A stretch of 64,000 bases of DNA from Pectobacterium wasabiae CFBP 3304 (GTDB lineage: Bacteria > Pseudomonadota > Gammaproteobacteria > Enterobacterales > Enterobacteriaceae), in the NCBI RefSeq assembly GCF_001742185.1, contig NZ_CP015750.1, positions 682,001 to 746,000 of the forward strand, given 5' to 3'. Numbering within the stretch: the first letter of the stretch is position 1; each line of letters opens with the position of its first letter. Under the pieces are notes generated by a model. The model was given only the letters and a program-made list of their open reading frames with translations. It had not been told where the DNA came from and ran no database searches. Made by a program: the position numbers and the translations under genes. Of the stretch, positions 38,482-46,715 are shown one piece after another.

Positions 38482-38880
38482 ATGAACTTTAGAAATATTA
38501 CTCCAGACAGGATAAGATACAGCCACACAGCACTGCACGATATGGCCGTATTAGGCGTAGATGTAGCATATCTTAAATCTGCACCTGAAGACTTCAAACC
38601 GCAGAGTAACCATAAATACGCATGGTTGCAAAAGGGAGTCTGGCTGGTTGGCACTTACATTAAAGAGCACAATGGTGATTATTCATTCTTCGCTGAATAT
38701 GCTGAAGAAGCCACGTTATGTGTGATGACAAATTTAGGCAGAGCAATATGTATTGCACATAAAACAGAGGAAAACTATCAATCTGATGATGAACTACTCA
38801 AGAGGGAACTTGAACAAGTAGAAGATGAAAATATATATCAGATGATGTTCCGTGAATTAAAAGAACTCGCAAGTAAATAA
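38482..38880 (+). CDS. Element protein of 132 residues, unknown
   Basis: The only rightward gene inside the element. 132 residues, acidic C-terminal half, no signal peptide or membrane segment, not recognised (MNFRNITPDRIRYSHTALHD...). GAGTAAG upstream of the ATG is an acceptable RBS. As a lone cargo gene between the integrase and the 304-residue gene it could be accessory; function unknown. Confidence 0.6.
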   Translation: MNFRNITPDRIRYSHTALHDMAVLGVDVAYLKSAPEDFKPQSNHKYAWLQKGVWLVGTYIKEHNGDYSFFAEYAEEATLCVMTNLGRAICIAHKTEENYQSDDELLKRELEQVEDENIYQMMFRELKELASK

Positions 38881-38996
38881 CTCTATATAACTGCCTTTGC
38901 TATCGAAGTACATAACAAAAACAGGCAGTTATACAAATCTACTCACAAATGCTATTCATCATACTCACTAGCCCAATCGGGGGGCGCTCTTTATCT

Positions 38997-40658
38997 TTAT
39001 TTACCTAAGATAATCTTTACAGCTTCACTCTCTGATTTAAAGTCATTCAAATCTTTGAAGTCCAATGTACCTGTATCTTCCATCAGGTTAGACCATCCAT
39101 CTAAATAACCACCTTCAAGTATTGGTAAAGCCTGCTCACTACCTGTGATAACTTCCACAAGGCTAAAGTTATTCACCCGTTTTCCATTATGGAAAATAAC
39201 ATCACATGATTTCATAGTGGTATTAAGGGTTATGTTTTTAACGTAGCTGAAAACAAGACCGCGAGCTTCTATCCGCCCCTCGTTGGTCTTGAGGTTACAA
39301 TCTCTAAATAAATGTTTTTTTGTACTCGTAGACTGCTGCCTCAACAAATCCAGTTGCTTTTGTTTCTCAGTAATCAGACTGGTGATTGACTCAATACTGC
39401 TAACAATATCCTCTATAACGACCTCAGAGCGAGCATAACGCATTGCAGTGTGAAGGGCTTTCATCTCATCGCCTAATACAGAAATCTCTGTGACCAGCGT
39501 GTTAAGGCTCTTCTGTAGCGTTTTATCATATTCTTCAGTTGTCATATTAATAAGCAGACGGTTAACTATTGCAGCCTCAAAGAGTCGCATCGGTAATCGT
39601 GGTGCATCACAGCCTTTACCACTAAGTTTACGGCATGTTATAGAGCCATGATAGCCAGCCCTGCAACCCTCGATTGTCATAAGTCCATCACACTTGCTAC
39701 AACGAATTAAGCCACGAAATAGATTAATTCCATGAGGGAAGCTCCGTTCTTTGTATCCACCACCATTAACATTAAGTGATTGAACCTTATTCCATTGGTC
39801 AAGGCTTATAACTGGTAGCCCATAGTAACCAGCCACAGCAGGGTATTTAGGCTGACCATTAGAATCTTTAAGTCTGGATTCAGGTAGTGTACCCAGCACA
39901 GAAACAGCTCTTAGAATGTCCCTTACAGTAGTCTGGCTCCAGACTCTGGTCTTCTTCTGCCTTGTTAAAGGTGGGTACTGTTCAATATGTTCATTAAGGT
40001 ACGCAGTGATAGCAGGTAACCCGCTATTCTTTTCCCGCATGGCATAGATGAGTTGAACAGTTTTAGCTCCTGCGTTATGTATAAAGGTCTCTTTACCGCA
40101 TTTATCTTTGACAATATCCAACCATGAAGGACATTGTTTGCTCATCACAGTTAATGATTCCTTAGCTGCGATGCGCTTTGCTCTCTTAGCCTTACCCACA
40201 CGTTCAGCCAGCTTTAAGCTGTAGTCATGAGCTGCGTGCATCTGGAGAAGCGAAGTAATCATGTAAGCAATATCACCACGATTGGATTCATTATGCTCTC
40301 TGCCATCCATTAATGTGACAATGCTTACACCCGCCTTGATAATCGTGACCATACGGTTACGAGCGTCATCAACATCATCACGCCCGAACCTATCAAAGGC
40401 TTCTATAAGTAAATAAGAACCTTTTTCAATATGACCTTTTTCAATAGCATCAAGGAACATTCCTAACCCAGCATCAGCAGCAAGATGCCTACCTTTGAAA
40501 GCAGATTTACCAATATCACTGAAGCTGAAACGTGTGTCTAGTACCACGTCTGGGTGAGCTGCCAACCATTTGTTGACGCTATCTTCCTGCCTATCTAACC
40601 CTTGCCCTTCAGCCTGCTTCAAAGAGCTTATTCGCTTGTAACTATATGCCTTGGTCAC
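38997..40658 (-). CDS. Large serine integrase
   Basis: About 553 residues. N-terminal resolvase domain with the catalytic serine in YSYKRISSLKQ, the family motif EAFDRFGRDDVDDARN, then the recombinase domain, a zinc ribbon (IRCSKCDGLM...SITCRKLSGKGCDAP, about 315-350) and a coiled coil (about 380-440), the full layout of phage-type large serine integrases. GTG at 40658 is preferred because GGAG lies nine bases upstream; a GTG at 40673 is possible. It sits 70 bp from attR with its start facing lysR, so after integration the integrase promoter region is lysR coding sequence. Confidence 0.95.
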   Translation of the reverse strand: MTKAYSYKRISSLKQAEGQGLDRQEDSVNKWLAAHPDVVLDTRFSFSDIGKSAFKGRHLAADAGLGMFLDAIEKGHIEKGSYLLIEAFDRFGRDDVDDARNRMVTIIKAGVSIVTLMDGREHNESNRGDIAYMITSLLQMHAAHDYSLKLAERVGKAKRAKRIAAKESLTVMSKQCPSWLDIVKDKCGKETFIHNAGAKTVQLIYAMREKNSGLPAITAYLNEHIEQYPPLTRQKKTRVWSQTTVRDILRAVSVLGTLPESRLKDSNGQPKYPAVAGYYGLPVISLDQWNKVQSLNVNGGGYKERSFPHGINLFRGLIRCSKCDGLMTIEGCRAGYHGSITCRKLSGKGCDAPRLPMRLFEAAIVNRLLINMTTEEYDKTLQKSLNTLVTEISVLGDEMKALHTAMRYARSEVVIEDIVSSIESITSLITEKQKQLDLLRQQSTSTKKHLFRDCNLKTNEGRIEARGLVFSYVKNITLNTTMKSCDVIFHNGKRVNNFSLVEVITGSEQALPILEGGYLDGWSNLMEDTGTLDFKDLNDFKSESEAVKIILGK

Positions 40659-40699
40659 TGTGCTATTCTCCACGAAAGCAATCTATAAGGGATGGTAGC

Positions 40700-41632
40700 A
40701 TGGCAAATAAGAGGTTACTACAGATGCGGCACATCGAGATTTTCCATGCGGTTATGACGACCGGGAATCTGACGGAAGCCGCAGCGCTGCTGAATACGTC
40801 GCAGCCGACCGTCAGTCGCGAGCTGGCACGCTTCGAGAAGCTGATTCAGATGACGCTGTTCGAGCGGCTGCGCGGCAGGCTTTATCCCACCGCGCAGGGG
40901 CTAGAGCTATTTGAAGAAGTACAACGCTCTTACTATGGGCTAGAGCGGATCGTCAACGCCGCCCGCGATATTCGCCGTTTTCAGCAGGCGCAGCTTTCTA
41001 TTGCCTGCTTGCCCGTGTTCTCACAATCGCTACTGCCTGACGTCTGCAAGCCGCTGCTGGCACGCTATCCGCTGCTTAATCTGCATATCATTCCGCAGGA
41101 ATCACCGCTGCTGGAAGAATGGCTGTCCGCGCAGCGCCATGATTTAGGGTTAACGGAAAACAGCCTCACGCCAGCCGGTACAGAGCGGCAAACGCTGATG
41201 TTATTGAATGAAGTGTGCGTGCTGCCAGCTGGACATCAACTGGCGAAAAAAGCGGCGATCACGCCACAGGATTTTGCTCATCAGCCTTTTATTAGCCTGT
41301 CGAGCGCCGACAGCTATCGCCAGTTGCTAGATAAGCTGTTTCAGGATCAGGGCGTATCTCGCCGGATGGTGCTGGAAACCCACAGCGCAGCATCGGTGTG
41401 TGCGATGGTGCGGGCAGGCATCGGGCTATCCATCGTTAACCCGTTAACCGCCTTGGATTATGCGGCCTCCGGCGTAGTCGTGCGGCCTTTCAGTATCGAT
41501 GTCCCCTTTACCGTCAGCCTGATCCGCCCGCTGCACCGCCCGGCGTCGGCGCTCGTCGATACCGTCATTGAACAACTCCAGCAGTACGCCGCAAGCGTGC
41601 CTGCACGTCTGGAACAGGTCTTGCGACAGTAA
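40700..41632 (+). CDS. lysR: LysR, activator of lysA, with an element-supplied N terminus
   Basis: A 310-residue LysR-type regulator closely matching E. coli LysR (RHIEIFHAVMTTGNLTEAAALLNTSQPTVSRELARFEK; FSQSLLPDVCKPLLARYP; IPQESPLLEEWLSAQRHDLGLTE). It activates lysA when lysine is short. The first nine residues MANKRLLQM, and the RBS AAGGGA, come from the mobile element; homology to lysR begins exactly at the right copy of CGGCACATCGA. A longer frame from 40646 is possible but lacks an RBS. The gene is now 11 kb from lysA and cut off from its native promoter, so autoregulation is probably lost. Confidence 0.92.
   Translation: MANKRLLQMRHIEIFHAVMTTGNLTEAAALLNTSQPTVSRELARFEKLIQMTLFERLRGRLYPTAQGLELFEEVQRSYYGLERIVNAARDIRRFQQAQLSIACLPVFSQSLLPDVCKPLLARYPLLNLHIIPQESPLLEEWLSAQRHDLGLTENSLTPAGTERQTLMLLNEVCVLPAGHQLAKKAAITPQDFAHQPFISLSSADSYRQLLDKLFQDQGVSRRMVLETHSAASVCAMVRAGIGLSIVNPLTALDYAASGVVVRPFSIDVPFTVSLIRPLHRPASALVDTVIEQLQQYAASVPARLEQVLRQ
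40727..40737 (+). repeat. attR core
   Basis: CGGCACATCGA, identical to the left copy at 29698-29708 and encoding Arg-His-Ile-(Glu) of LysR. The base after it (G) is lysR sequence; the bases before it are element sequence. Confidence 0.85.
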
Positions 41633-41661
41633 CCGATCTTGCAACAGTAGCGCCTAGCTCG

Positions 41662-42579
41662 CTACACCGCTTTCTGGGTCAGCGTCCGCCAGCGCACATC
41701 GTGAGCAAACCAGTCCACCAGAAAATCTAACAGAGTACGCAGCGCAGCAGGCATCTGGCGGCGCGAGGTGTAAATACCGTAAATGCCCATCGCCTGCGGG
41801 CGATATTCTGGCAGCAGCGCGACCAACTGTCCGCTGGCGAGATAAGGTGTTACAGAGTAGCGCGGTTGCAGTGCAATCCCCGCCCCTTCCAGCGCACCGG
41901 ACAGCAGCACAAGCGATTCATTGCCGCTCAGGTTTCCGCTGACGGGAATCGTAAACTTTTCATCATCGCGGGAAAAATGCCACAGGCTTTTGCCAAAGTA
42001 GGTGTAGGTCAGGCAGTTATGCACCGAAAGATCGGTAAGCTGTCGCGGAATACCATGCTCATTCAGATAAGACGGTGACGCACACAATACCGACTCACAG
42101 CCTGCCAGCAGGCGCGCGATCAAATTGGGATCAAGTTCGTTGGTGATACGCAACGCCAGATCGATACGCTCCTCAACCAGATTCACTGACCGATTATTCA
42201 TTTGCAGATCGATAGCGACCCGAGGATGGTGCCGCAGGAAAGTAGTTATTGCCATGCCGATCGCCCCCTGCGCCAGCGACTGCGAACAACTGAGTCGCAG
42301 CAAGCCGCTTAACATGGCATTGCCAGTATCGGCCTCGACGCGCATGTCCGCCGTCAACGCGAGCATCTCCCGGCAGCGCGCCAGCGTTTTTTCCCCCGCA
42401 TCCGTCAGGCTCAGCTTACGCGTGGTGCGATGCAATAACCGCGCCCCCGCCCACGTCTCCATCTCAGCCAGATAGCGCGTGACCATCGCTCGGGACATAT
42501 CCAGCGTCTCTGCCGCGGCGATCATGCTGCCGCGGTCTATAATAGTGACAAACACTTCAGCAGCCGTAATGCGATCCAT
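41662..42579 (-). CDS. LysR-family transcriptional regulator
   Basis: A 305-residue LysR-type regulator with N-terminal helix-turn-helix (RGSMIAAAETLDMSRAMVTRYLAEMETWAGARLLHRTTRKLSLT) and a substrate-binding domain. It is divergent from the metallo-beta-lactamase-fold gene with a 107-bp intergenic region and most likely controls it and the following DsbA-family gene. Confidence 0.9.
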   Translation of the reverse strand: MDRITAAEVFVTIIDRGSMIAAAETLDMSRAMVTRYLAEMETWAGARLLHRTTRKLSLTDAGEKTLARCREMLALTADMRVEADTGNAMLSGLLRLSCSQSLAQGAIGMAITTFLRHHPRVAIDLQMNNRSVNLVEERIDLALRITNELDPNLIARLLAGCESVLCASPSYLNEHGIPRQLTDLSVHNCLTYTYFGKSLWHFSRDDEKFTIPVSGNLSGNESLVLLSGALEGAGIALQPRYSVTPYLASGQLVALLPEYRPQAMGIYGIYTSRRQMPAALRTLLDFLVDWFAHDVRWRTLTQKAV

Positions 42580-42686
42580 AAATTAGTCCGTTTTATGCAA
42601 CAAACAATTGCCATTTTTGCGGTTTTTCGTACGAAAAATGCAACATAACATGAACCCACTTTCTGTCATACCTGTGGAGTATCACC

Positions 42687-43568
42687 ATGTCTAAATCTAT
42701 CGCTTTTACCGTATCGTTACTCGCTGCATCTCTAGGTCTGGCTTCTGCTGCCAACGCCGCTGAGTTAAAAATCGACGTATTTAATCCAGGCGAAGCGAGT
42801 GTATTCCCGGTTTCCTCCGAGATTATCAGCGGCGATAAAGAAGTTGCCCTGATTGATGCCCAGTTCCAGCGTAACGATGCCCAAACGCTGGTTGATCGCA
42901 TCAAAGCCACTGGCAAAAAACTGACTACCGTCTATATCAGCCACTCCGACCCTGACTACTACTTCGGTCTGGATGTGATTAAAGCCGCGTTCCCAGACGC
43001 TAAAATCATTGCGACCCAAGCCACTATCGATGCCATCAACGCCAGCAAAGACGGTAAAGTGGCGCACTGGGGCCCGGTTCTGAAAGAAAACGCACCGAAA
43101 GAGATCGTCGTTCCTCAACCATTGGCAGGCGATAGCTTTACCGTTGACGGCAAAAAACTGGAAGTGAAAGGACTGACAGGGCCAACGCCGGATCGCACTT
43201 ACGTCTGGATCCCCTCGCTGAAAGCTGTTGTCGGTGGTATTCCTGTATCTGCCAACATCCACGTCTGGCTTGCCGATACCCAAACACCGGAATCTCGCGT
43301 TCACTGGCGTGAAACGCTGAAATCGATTGAAGCGCTGAAGCCGACCACCGTCGTACCGGGCCATTTCATCGCGCCAACGGATTACACCTTGAAGAACGTG
43401 ACGTTCACGCTGCAATATCTGGATACGGTGGAAAAAGAGCTGGCGAAAAGTAAAGATTCTGCCGAGCTGATCGCAGCAATGAAAAAACACTACCCGACGC
43501 TGAAAGAAGAATCAGGTCTTGAACTGAGCGCGCAAGTTCTGAAAGGTGAGATGAAGTGGCCGCAGTAA
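42687..43568 (+). CDS. Exported metallo-beta-lactamase-fold protein with atypical metal motif
   Basis: A 293-residue protein with a clear signal peptide (MSKSIAFTVSLLAASLGLAS, cleavage after ANA). The fold is indicated by the N-terminal strands, VYISHSDPDYYFGLDVI and VVPGHF. The usual HxHxDH site reads H-S-D-P-D-Y here, so the second and fourth metal ligands (His) are replaced by Asp and Tyr; the enzyme may use another metal arrangement. Substrate unknown. The DsbA-family gene overlaps its end by 13 bp, so the two are one operon under the divergent LysR regulator. Confidence 0.85.
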   Translation: MSKSIAFTVSLLAASLGLASAANAAELKIDVFNPGEASVFPVSSEIISGDKEVALIDAQFQRNDAQTLVDRIKATGKKLTTVYISHSDPDYYFGLDVIKAAFPDAKIIATQATIDAINASKDGKVAHWGPVLKENAPKEIVVPQPLAGDSFTVDGKKLEVKGLTGPTPDRTYVWIPSLKAVVGGIPVSANIHVWLADTQTPESRVHWRETLKSIEALKPTTVVPGHFIAPTDYTLKNVTFTLQYLDTVEKELAKSKDSAELIAAMKKHYPTLKEESGLELSAQVLKGEMKWPQ

Positions 43569-44212
43569 GACTACATTACATTTACGATCCTTTGTGCGGC
43601 TGGTGCTACGGCGCCGCCCCACTCGCGCTGACCGCGCAGGAGATTGACGGGCTGGATTTGATTCTCCACGGCGGCGGCATGATGACAGGCAGCAATAGCC
43701 GAACCATCACCCCAGAGTGGCACGATTATGTCATCCCTCACGATCGCCGTATTGCGCAGTTAACCGGGCAGACCTTCGGGGAAGCGTATTACGAAGGACT
43801 GCTGCGTGATACCAGCGTCGTGCTGGATTCCGCGCCGCCGACGGCTGCGGTACTGGCTGCGGAAGCAATGGGCGACAAAGGCATGGCGATGCTGTACCAG
43901 ATTGAGCAAGCACACTACGTTTCCGGGCTCAAGATCGTCGATACCGCCGTGCTGCGTCAATGTGCAGAAGCGATCGGCCTGGATGGCGATGCCTTCTGCA
44001 CGGAGCTGGCGTTTGTTCGAGCAGAAACACTGTCACAGCATATCAACGCTAGCCGGGAACTGCTGGCGAAAGTGCGCGGACAGGGTTTTCCTACTTTTGC
44101 GCTAGAAGATGCCAACGGGTATTTCCAGCAAATACCCGCAGCAAACTACCTCGGTCAGGTAGACGCGTGGCGTAGCATGCTCATACAGATGGTCAACCAC
44201 GCAACGGCATAA
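43556..44212 (+). CDS. DsbA-family thiol oxidoreductase-like protein
   Basis: A 218-residue cytoplasmic DsbA-fold protein: YIYDPLCGWCYGAAP carries a CGWC redox motif (C14, C17) and RGQGFPTFALED contains the cis-Pro loop. There is no signal peptide. The GTG start overlaps the end of the upstream gene, implying coupling. FrnE-like/DsbA-like proteins of this sort are thought to handle thiol redox or isomerisation; partner unknown. Its last 500 bp and terminator are duplicated at 45055-45610. Confidence 0.85.
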   Translation: MAAVRLHYIYDPLCGWCYGAAPLALTAQEIDGLDLILHGGGMMTGSNSRTITPEWHDYVIPHDRRIAQLTGQTFGEAYYEGLLRDTSVVLDSAPPTAAVLAAEAMGDKGMAMLYQIEQAHYVSGLKIVDTAVLRQCAEAIGLDGDAFCTELAFVRAETLSQHINASRELLAKVRGQGFPTFALEDANGYFQQIPAANYLGQVDAWRSMLIQMVNHATA

Positions 44213-44234
44213 TCACAGCGCCCAATCTTCCCCA

Positions 44235-44272
44235 AGGGAGTAGGCCAATAGCCTGCTCCCTTTCCTTTTTTA
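44235..44272 (+). terminator. Terminator of the DsbA-family gene
   Basis: AGGGAGTAGGC-CAATA-GCCTGCTCCCT with one internal mismatch, followed by TTCCTTTTTT. Strong rho-independent terminator. Confidence 0.85.
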
Positions 44273-44349
44273 TTCTCAATGCAGTTTGTATCTCATCCCT
44301 TTAAACCGCTAAAGTGTTTCCTTCGTGATAAATCCGCGCGCTCCCGCGT

Positions 44350-44466
44350 TTATTCATCATCTCGTTGAGAGGGAAGCAACATGAGAGCTATGCTGCCAGC
44401 GTAACTGCCGGAAAATACGTTTACTCTGATGAATACGGCGGGCTGACATCGATTGATGCGCTATAA
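44350..44466 (+). pseudogene. C-terminal remnant of an unidentified protein
   Basis: An open frame without a start reads ...GKQHESYAASVTAGKYVYSD, then EYGGLTSIDAL-stop (44464-44466). It looks like the tail end of a larger coding sequence, directly upstream of a small gene. This is the layout left when a polymorphic toxin is lost and its immunity gene stays, but the family is not identified. Confidence 0.4.
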
Positions 44467-44501
44467 ATGCGCAAAGCAGTCAATAACGGGACTGATTAAC
44501 A

Positions 44502-44795
44502 ATGAAATTAAGCCACAGCTTTAGCAGCGCATTAAGAACCTTCGCCTATTTCATGGCTAGCGGCACCCAAAATACGCTTGAAGGCATCGATTACCTTTCA
44601 CTGTACGGTGAAGAGCCCAGCGCATTTGAACAAGTCTTCGCGATCTACGCCAATGTGTTAGAGCTGGATGAAGACGGTAACGTACTGAACGCCAAATATG
44701 CCGAAAAACGGGCAACAGACTATTTACGGCAATACTGCGATCCCAGTTTTACCGTTGAACCACCTTATGAAGACTGGGAAATTGAGCTGCATTAA
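44502..44795 (+). CDS. Small acidic protein, possible orphan immunity protein
   Basis: A 97-residue cytoplasmic protein (MKLSHSFSSALRTFAYFMAS...), acidic, ending EDWEIELH. I half-recognise it as a DUF-type family found next to toxin fragments, but I cannot name a function with certainty. It follows the remnant at 44350-44466 and is followed by a good terminator. Confidence 0.6.
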   Translation: MKLSHSFSSALRTFAYFMASGTQNTLEGIDYLSLYGEEPSAFEQVFAIYANVLELDEDGNVLNAKYAEKRATDYLRQYCDPSFTVEPPYEDWEIELH

Positions 44796-44824
44796 TTTAT
44801 CCACAGGACGTCTTGATCAAAAAA

Positions 44825-44846
44825 GCCTCGACGAAACGGTCGAGGC
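44825..44846. terminator. Terminator hairpin
   Basis: GCCTCGAC-GAAACG-GTCGAGGC, a perfect 8-bp stem with A/T-rich flanks on both sides; likely bidirectional, between the small gene and the minus-strand remnant. Confidence 0.7.
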
Positions 44847-44917
44847 ATAGTAAAAAATCGCGTTAATGACGGATTATAATATTTTTATATCAGTCAGCTT
44901 GACGGGTAAAAACAACA

Positions 44918-45054
44918 TCATTCAAATGAAAAACGCTGCTGGTCACCACTAATCGTGGTGTACGAACGGCTACCGCTTAACGTAATTTGTTGAAGGGTAT
45001 CCGTTGATGTTCCAACCCAATAGTCACGAATGACATAGTTGTAACCACCCATAT
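44918..45054 (-). pseudogene. C-terminal remnant of an unidentified gene
   Basis: The minus strand has an open frame ending ...SGSRSYTTISGDQQRFSFE-stop, preceded by GGYNYVIRDYWVGTSTDTLQ. It runs into the junction with the DsbA-gene duplication at 45055, where the homology of the forward strand begins abruptly. It is the cut-off tail of a gene, Ser/Thr-rich and possibly secreted. Confidence 0.5.
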
Positions 45055-45610
45055 TGGCACGATTATGTCATCCCTCACGATCGCCGTATTGCGCAGTTAA
45101 CCGGGCAGACTTTCGGAGCAGCTTATTACGAAGGGCTGCTGCGCGCGTACTGGATTCCGCGCCGCCGACGGCTGCTGTACTGGCTGCGGAAGCCATGGAC
45201 GACAAAGGCATGGCAATGCGGTACCAGATTGGGCAAGCACACTACGTTTCCGGTCTCAAGATCGTCGATACCGCAGTGCTGCGTCAATGTGCAGAAGCAA
45301 TCGGCCTGGATGGCGATGCCTTCTGCACGGAGTTGGCGTTTGTTCGAGCAGAAACACTGTCACAGCATATCAACGCCAGCCGGGAACTTCTGGCAAAAGT
45401 GCGCGGACAAGGTTTTCCTACTTTTGCGCTAGAAGATGCCAACGGGAATTTCCAACAAATACCCGCGGCAAACTACCTCGGCCAGGTAGAAGCGTGGCGT
45501 AACATGCTCACACTGATGGTCAACCACGCAATCGCATAATCACAGCGACCAATCTTCCCCAAGGGAGTAGGCCAATAGCCTGCTCCCTTTACTTTTCGTT
45601 CTCGATACCG
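45055..45610 (+). pseudogene. Partial duplicate of the DsbA-family gene
   Basis: From 45055 the sequence repeats 43718 onward (offset 1337 bp) through the stop codon and terminator, with scattered substitutions. The copy lacks the first 54 codons including CGWC, and a 10-bp deletion (GCTGCGCGCGTACTGGATTCC versus the longer original) shifts the frame. It cannot encode an active oxidoreductase. Its own terminator copy is at 45562-45592. Confidence 0.9.
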
Positions 45611-45766
45611 TCCTATATCATTTTAAATTAGCGGGTTATCCCGCTAAAATATCCCTCGGCGTGCGCGATTCATCGGTATCGAAGATATAGCAGATTGCTC
45701 ATAAGCCGTTATTGTTATTCGTTGCGCCTTATCGGCGTTTTTTTATTAAAATGTGAAGGATTACAC

Positions 45767-46471
45767 ATGAAATTTATTTCGTTATTTTTTGCCACTGCAC
45801 TCTCACTTTGGCTGTCTACGGCATACGCCACAGCCGACGATTTTGAGAATAAGCCTCTCGCGGAAATACAGCAGCTCGCAAATGAGGGTAATGCAGGCGC
45901 ACAATTGGAACTGGGTTATAGGTACAATGAGGGGAACGACGTAGAGAAAAATGACGAGCAGGCAAAAGCCTGGTACATGAAAGCGGCGGAGCAAGGCAAC
46001 GCCGATGCACAATGCGAACTTGGCTTCATGTATTTTGAAGAACAAGAGTCAGCCAAAGCGATCCCATGGTTTAAAAAAGCCGCCGCTCAAGGCAATGTTG
46101 ACGCACAATTCCAACTCGGCATTATGTATACAAAGGGGTTTGGTACTGCATCAAATTACAGGACAGCATTTAAATACATGAAAGATGCCGCAGAACAAAA
46201 TGAGCAAATGGCACAACTCATGATTTCAGCAATGTATACTGATGGCATGGGCGTTAAGAAGGATGATTTACAGGTTTATTTCTGGTTCTCCGTATTCAAT
46301 CGAAGTGAAAAAAATCAGGAATTAATTGAAAAACCAGAAATAAAAAATCTAATTCAACTGATTGAGAAGAAATCACAAGAAATTGAAAAAAACATGTCAA
46401 AAAAAGAACTTCAGGAATCCAAACGGTTACAGGACGAGTTTATTAGTAAACATAACAATAGCGTCCAGTAA
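45767..46471 (+). CDS. Exported Sel1-repeat (TPR-like) protein
   Basis: A 234-residue protein with a signal peptide (MKFISLFFATALSLWLSTAYA) and about four Sel1-like repeats (NAGAQLELGYRYNEGNDVEKN, NADAQCELGFMYFEE, NVDAQFQLGIMYTKGFGTA, NEQMAQLMISAMYTDGMGVK), then a charged coiled-coil tail. Sel1 repeats mediate protein binding; partner unknown. Start at 45767 is supported by GAAGGA and the signal peptide; the frame open from 45695 is rejected. Confidence 0.85.
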   Translation: MKFISLFFATALSLWLSTAYATADDFENKPLAEIQQLANEGNAGAQLELGYRYNEGNDVEKNDEQAKAWYMKAAEQGNADAQCELGFMYFEEQESAKAIPWFKKAAAQGNVDAQFQLGIMYTKGFGTASNYRTAFKYMKDAAEQNEQMAQLMISAMYTDGMGVKKDDLQVYFWFSVFNRSEKNQELIEKPEIKNLIQLIEKKSQEIEKNMSKKELQESKRLQDEFISKHNNSVQ

Positions 46472-46715
46472 CGTACTACATTACTAACCTTAAGCCTGCT
46501 GATGAGGTCGCTTAGGTGACCTTTATTTACGCTTAGTTAACAGCGTCGTGACTCAATTATTGAGCGCAGGTTGTCGCGCATACAGGACACAGGTTCCCCG
46601 ATGTGAAACCAGATCGCTATCTGCCACGCCCCATTCCCTGTGCTACAATCCCGCGCCAACAGAGCTAGCCCCAGATCACACAGCCAAAAACACACGAAAC
46701 GATGACTGACAAACC

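Larger units (their letters stand above)
29698..40737. mobile_element. Serine-integrase element with tail genes, inserted in lysR
   Basis: An 11.0-kb element bounded by an 11-bp direct repeat CGGCACATCGA. The left copy joins the native lysR start, the right copy joins the rest of lysR. A large serine integrase gene lies against the right end, as in phages and integrative elements that use this recombinase class. Other content, right to left: a small forward gene, an unrecognised 304-residue protein, a repeat-rich noncoding stretch, a small resolvase, short unrecognised genes, a tape measure gene and a Dit-like tail gene ending 17 bases from the left repeat. I see no head, terminase, portal, lysis or replication genes. 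It could be a satellite, a tail-carrying integrative element or a deleted prophage. Confidence 0.88.
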
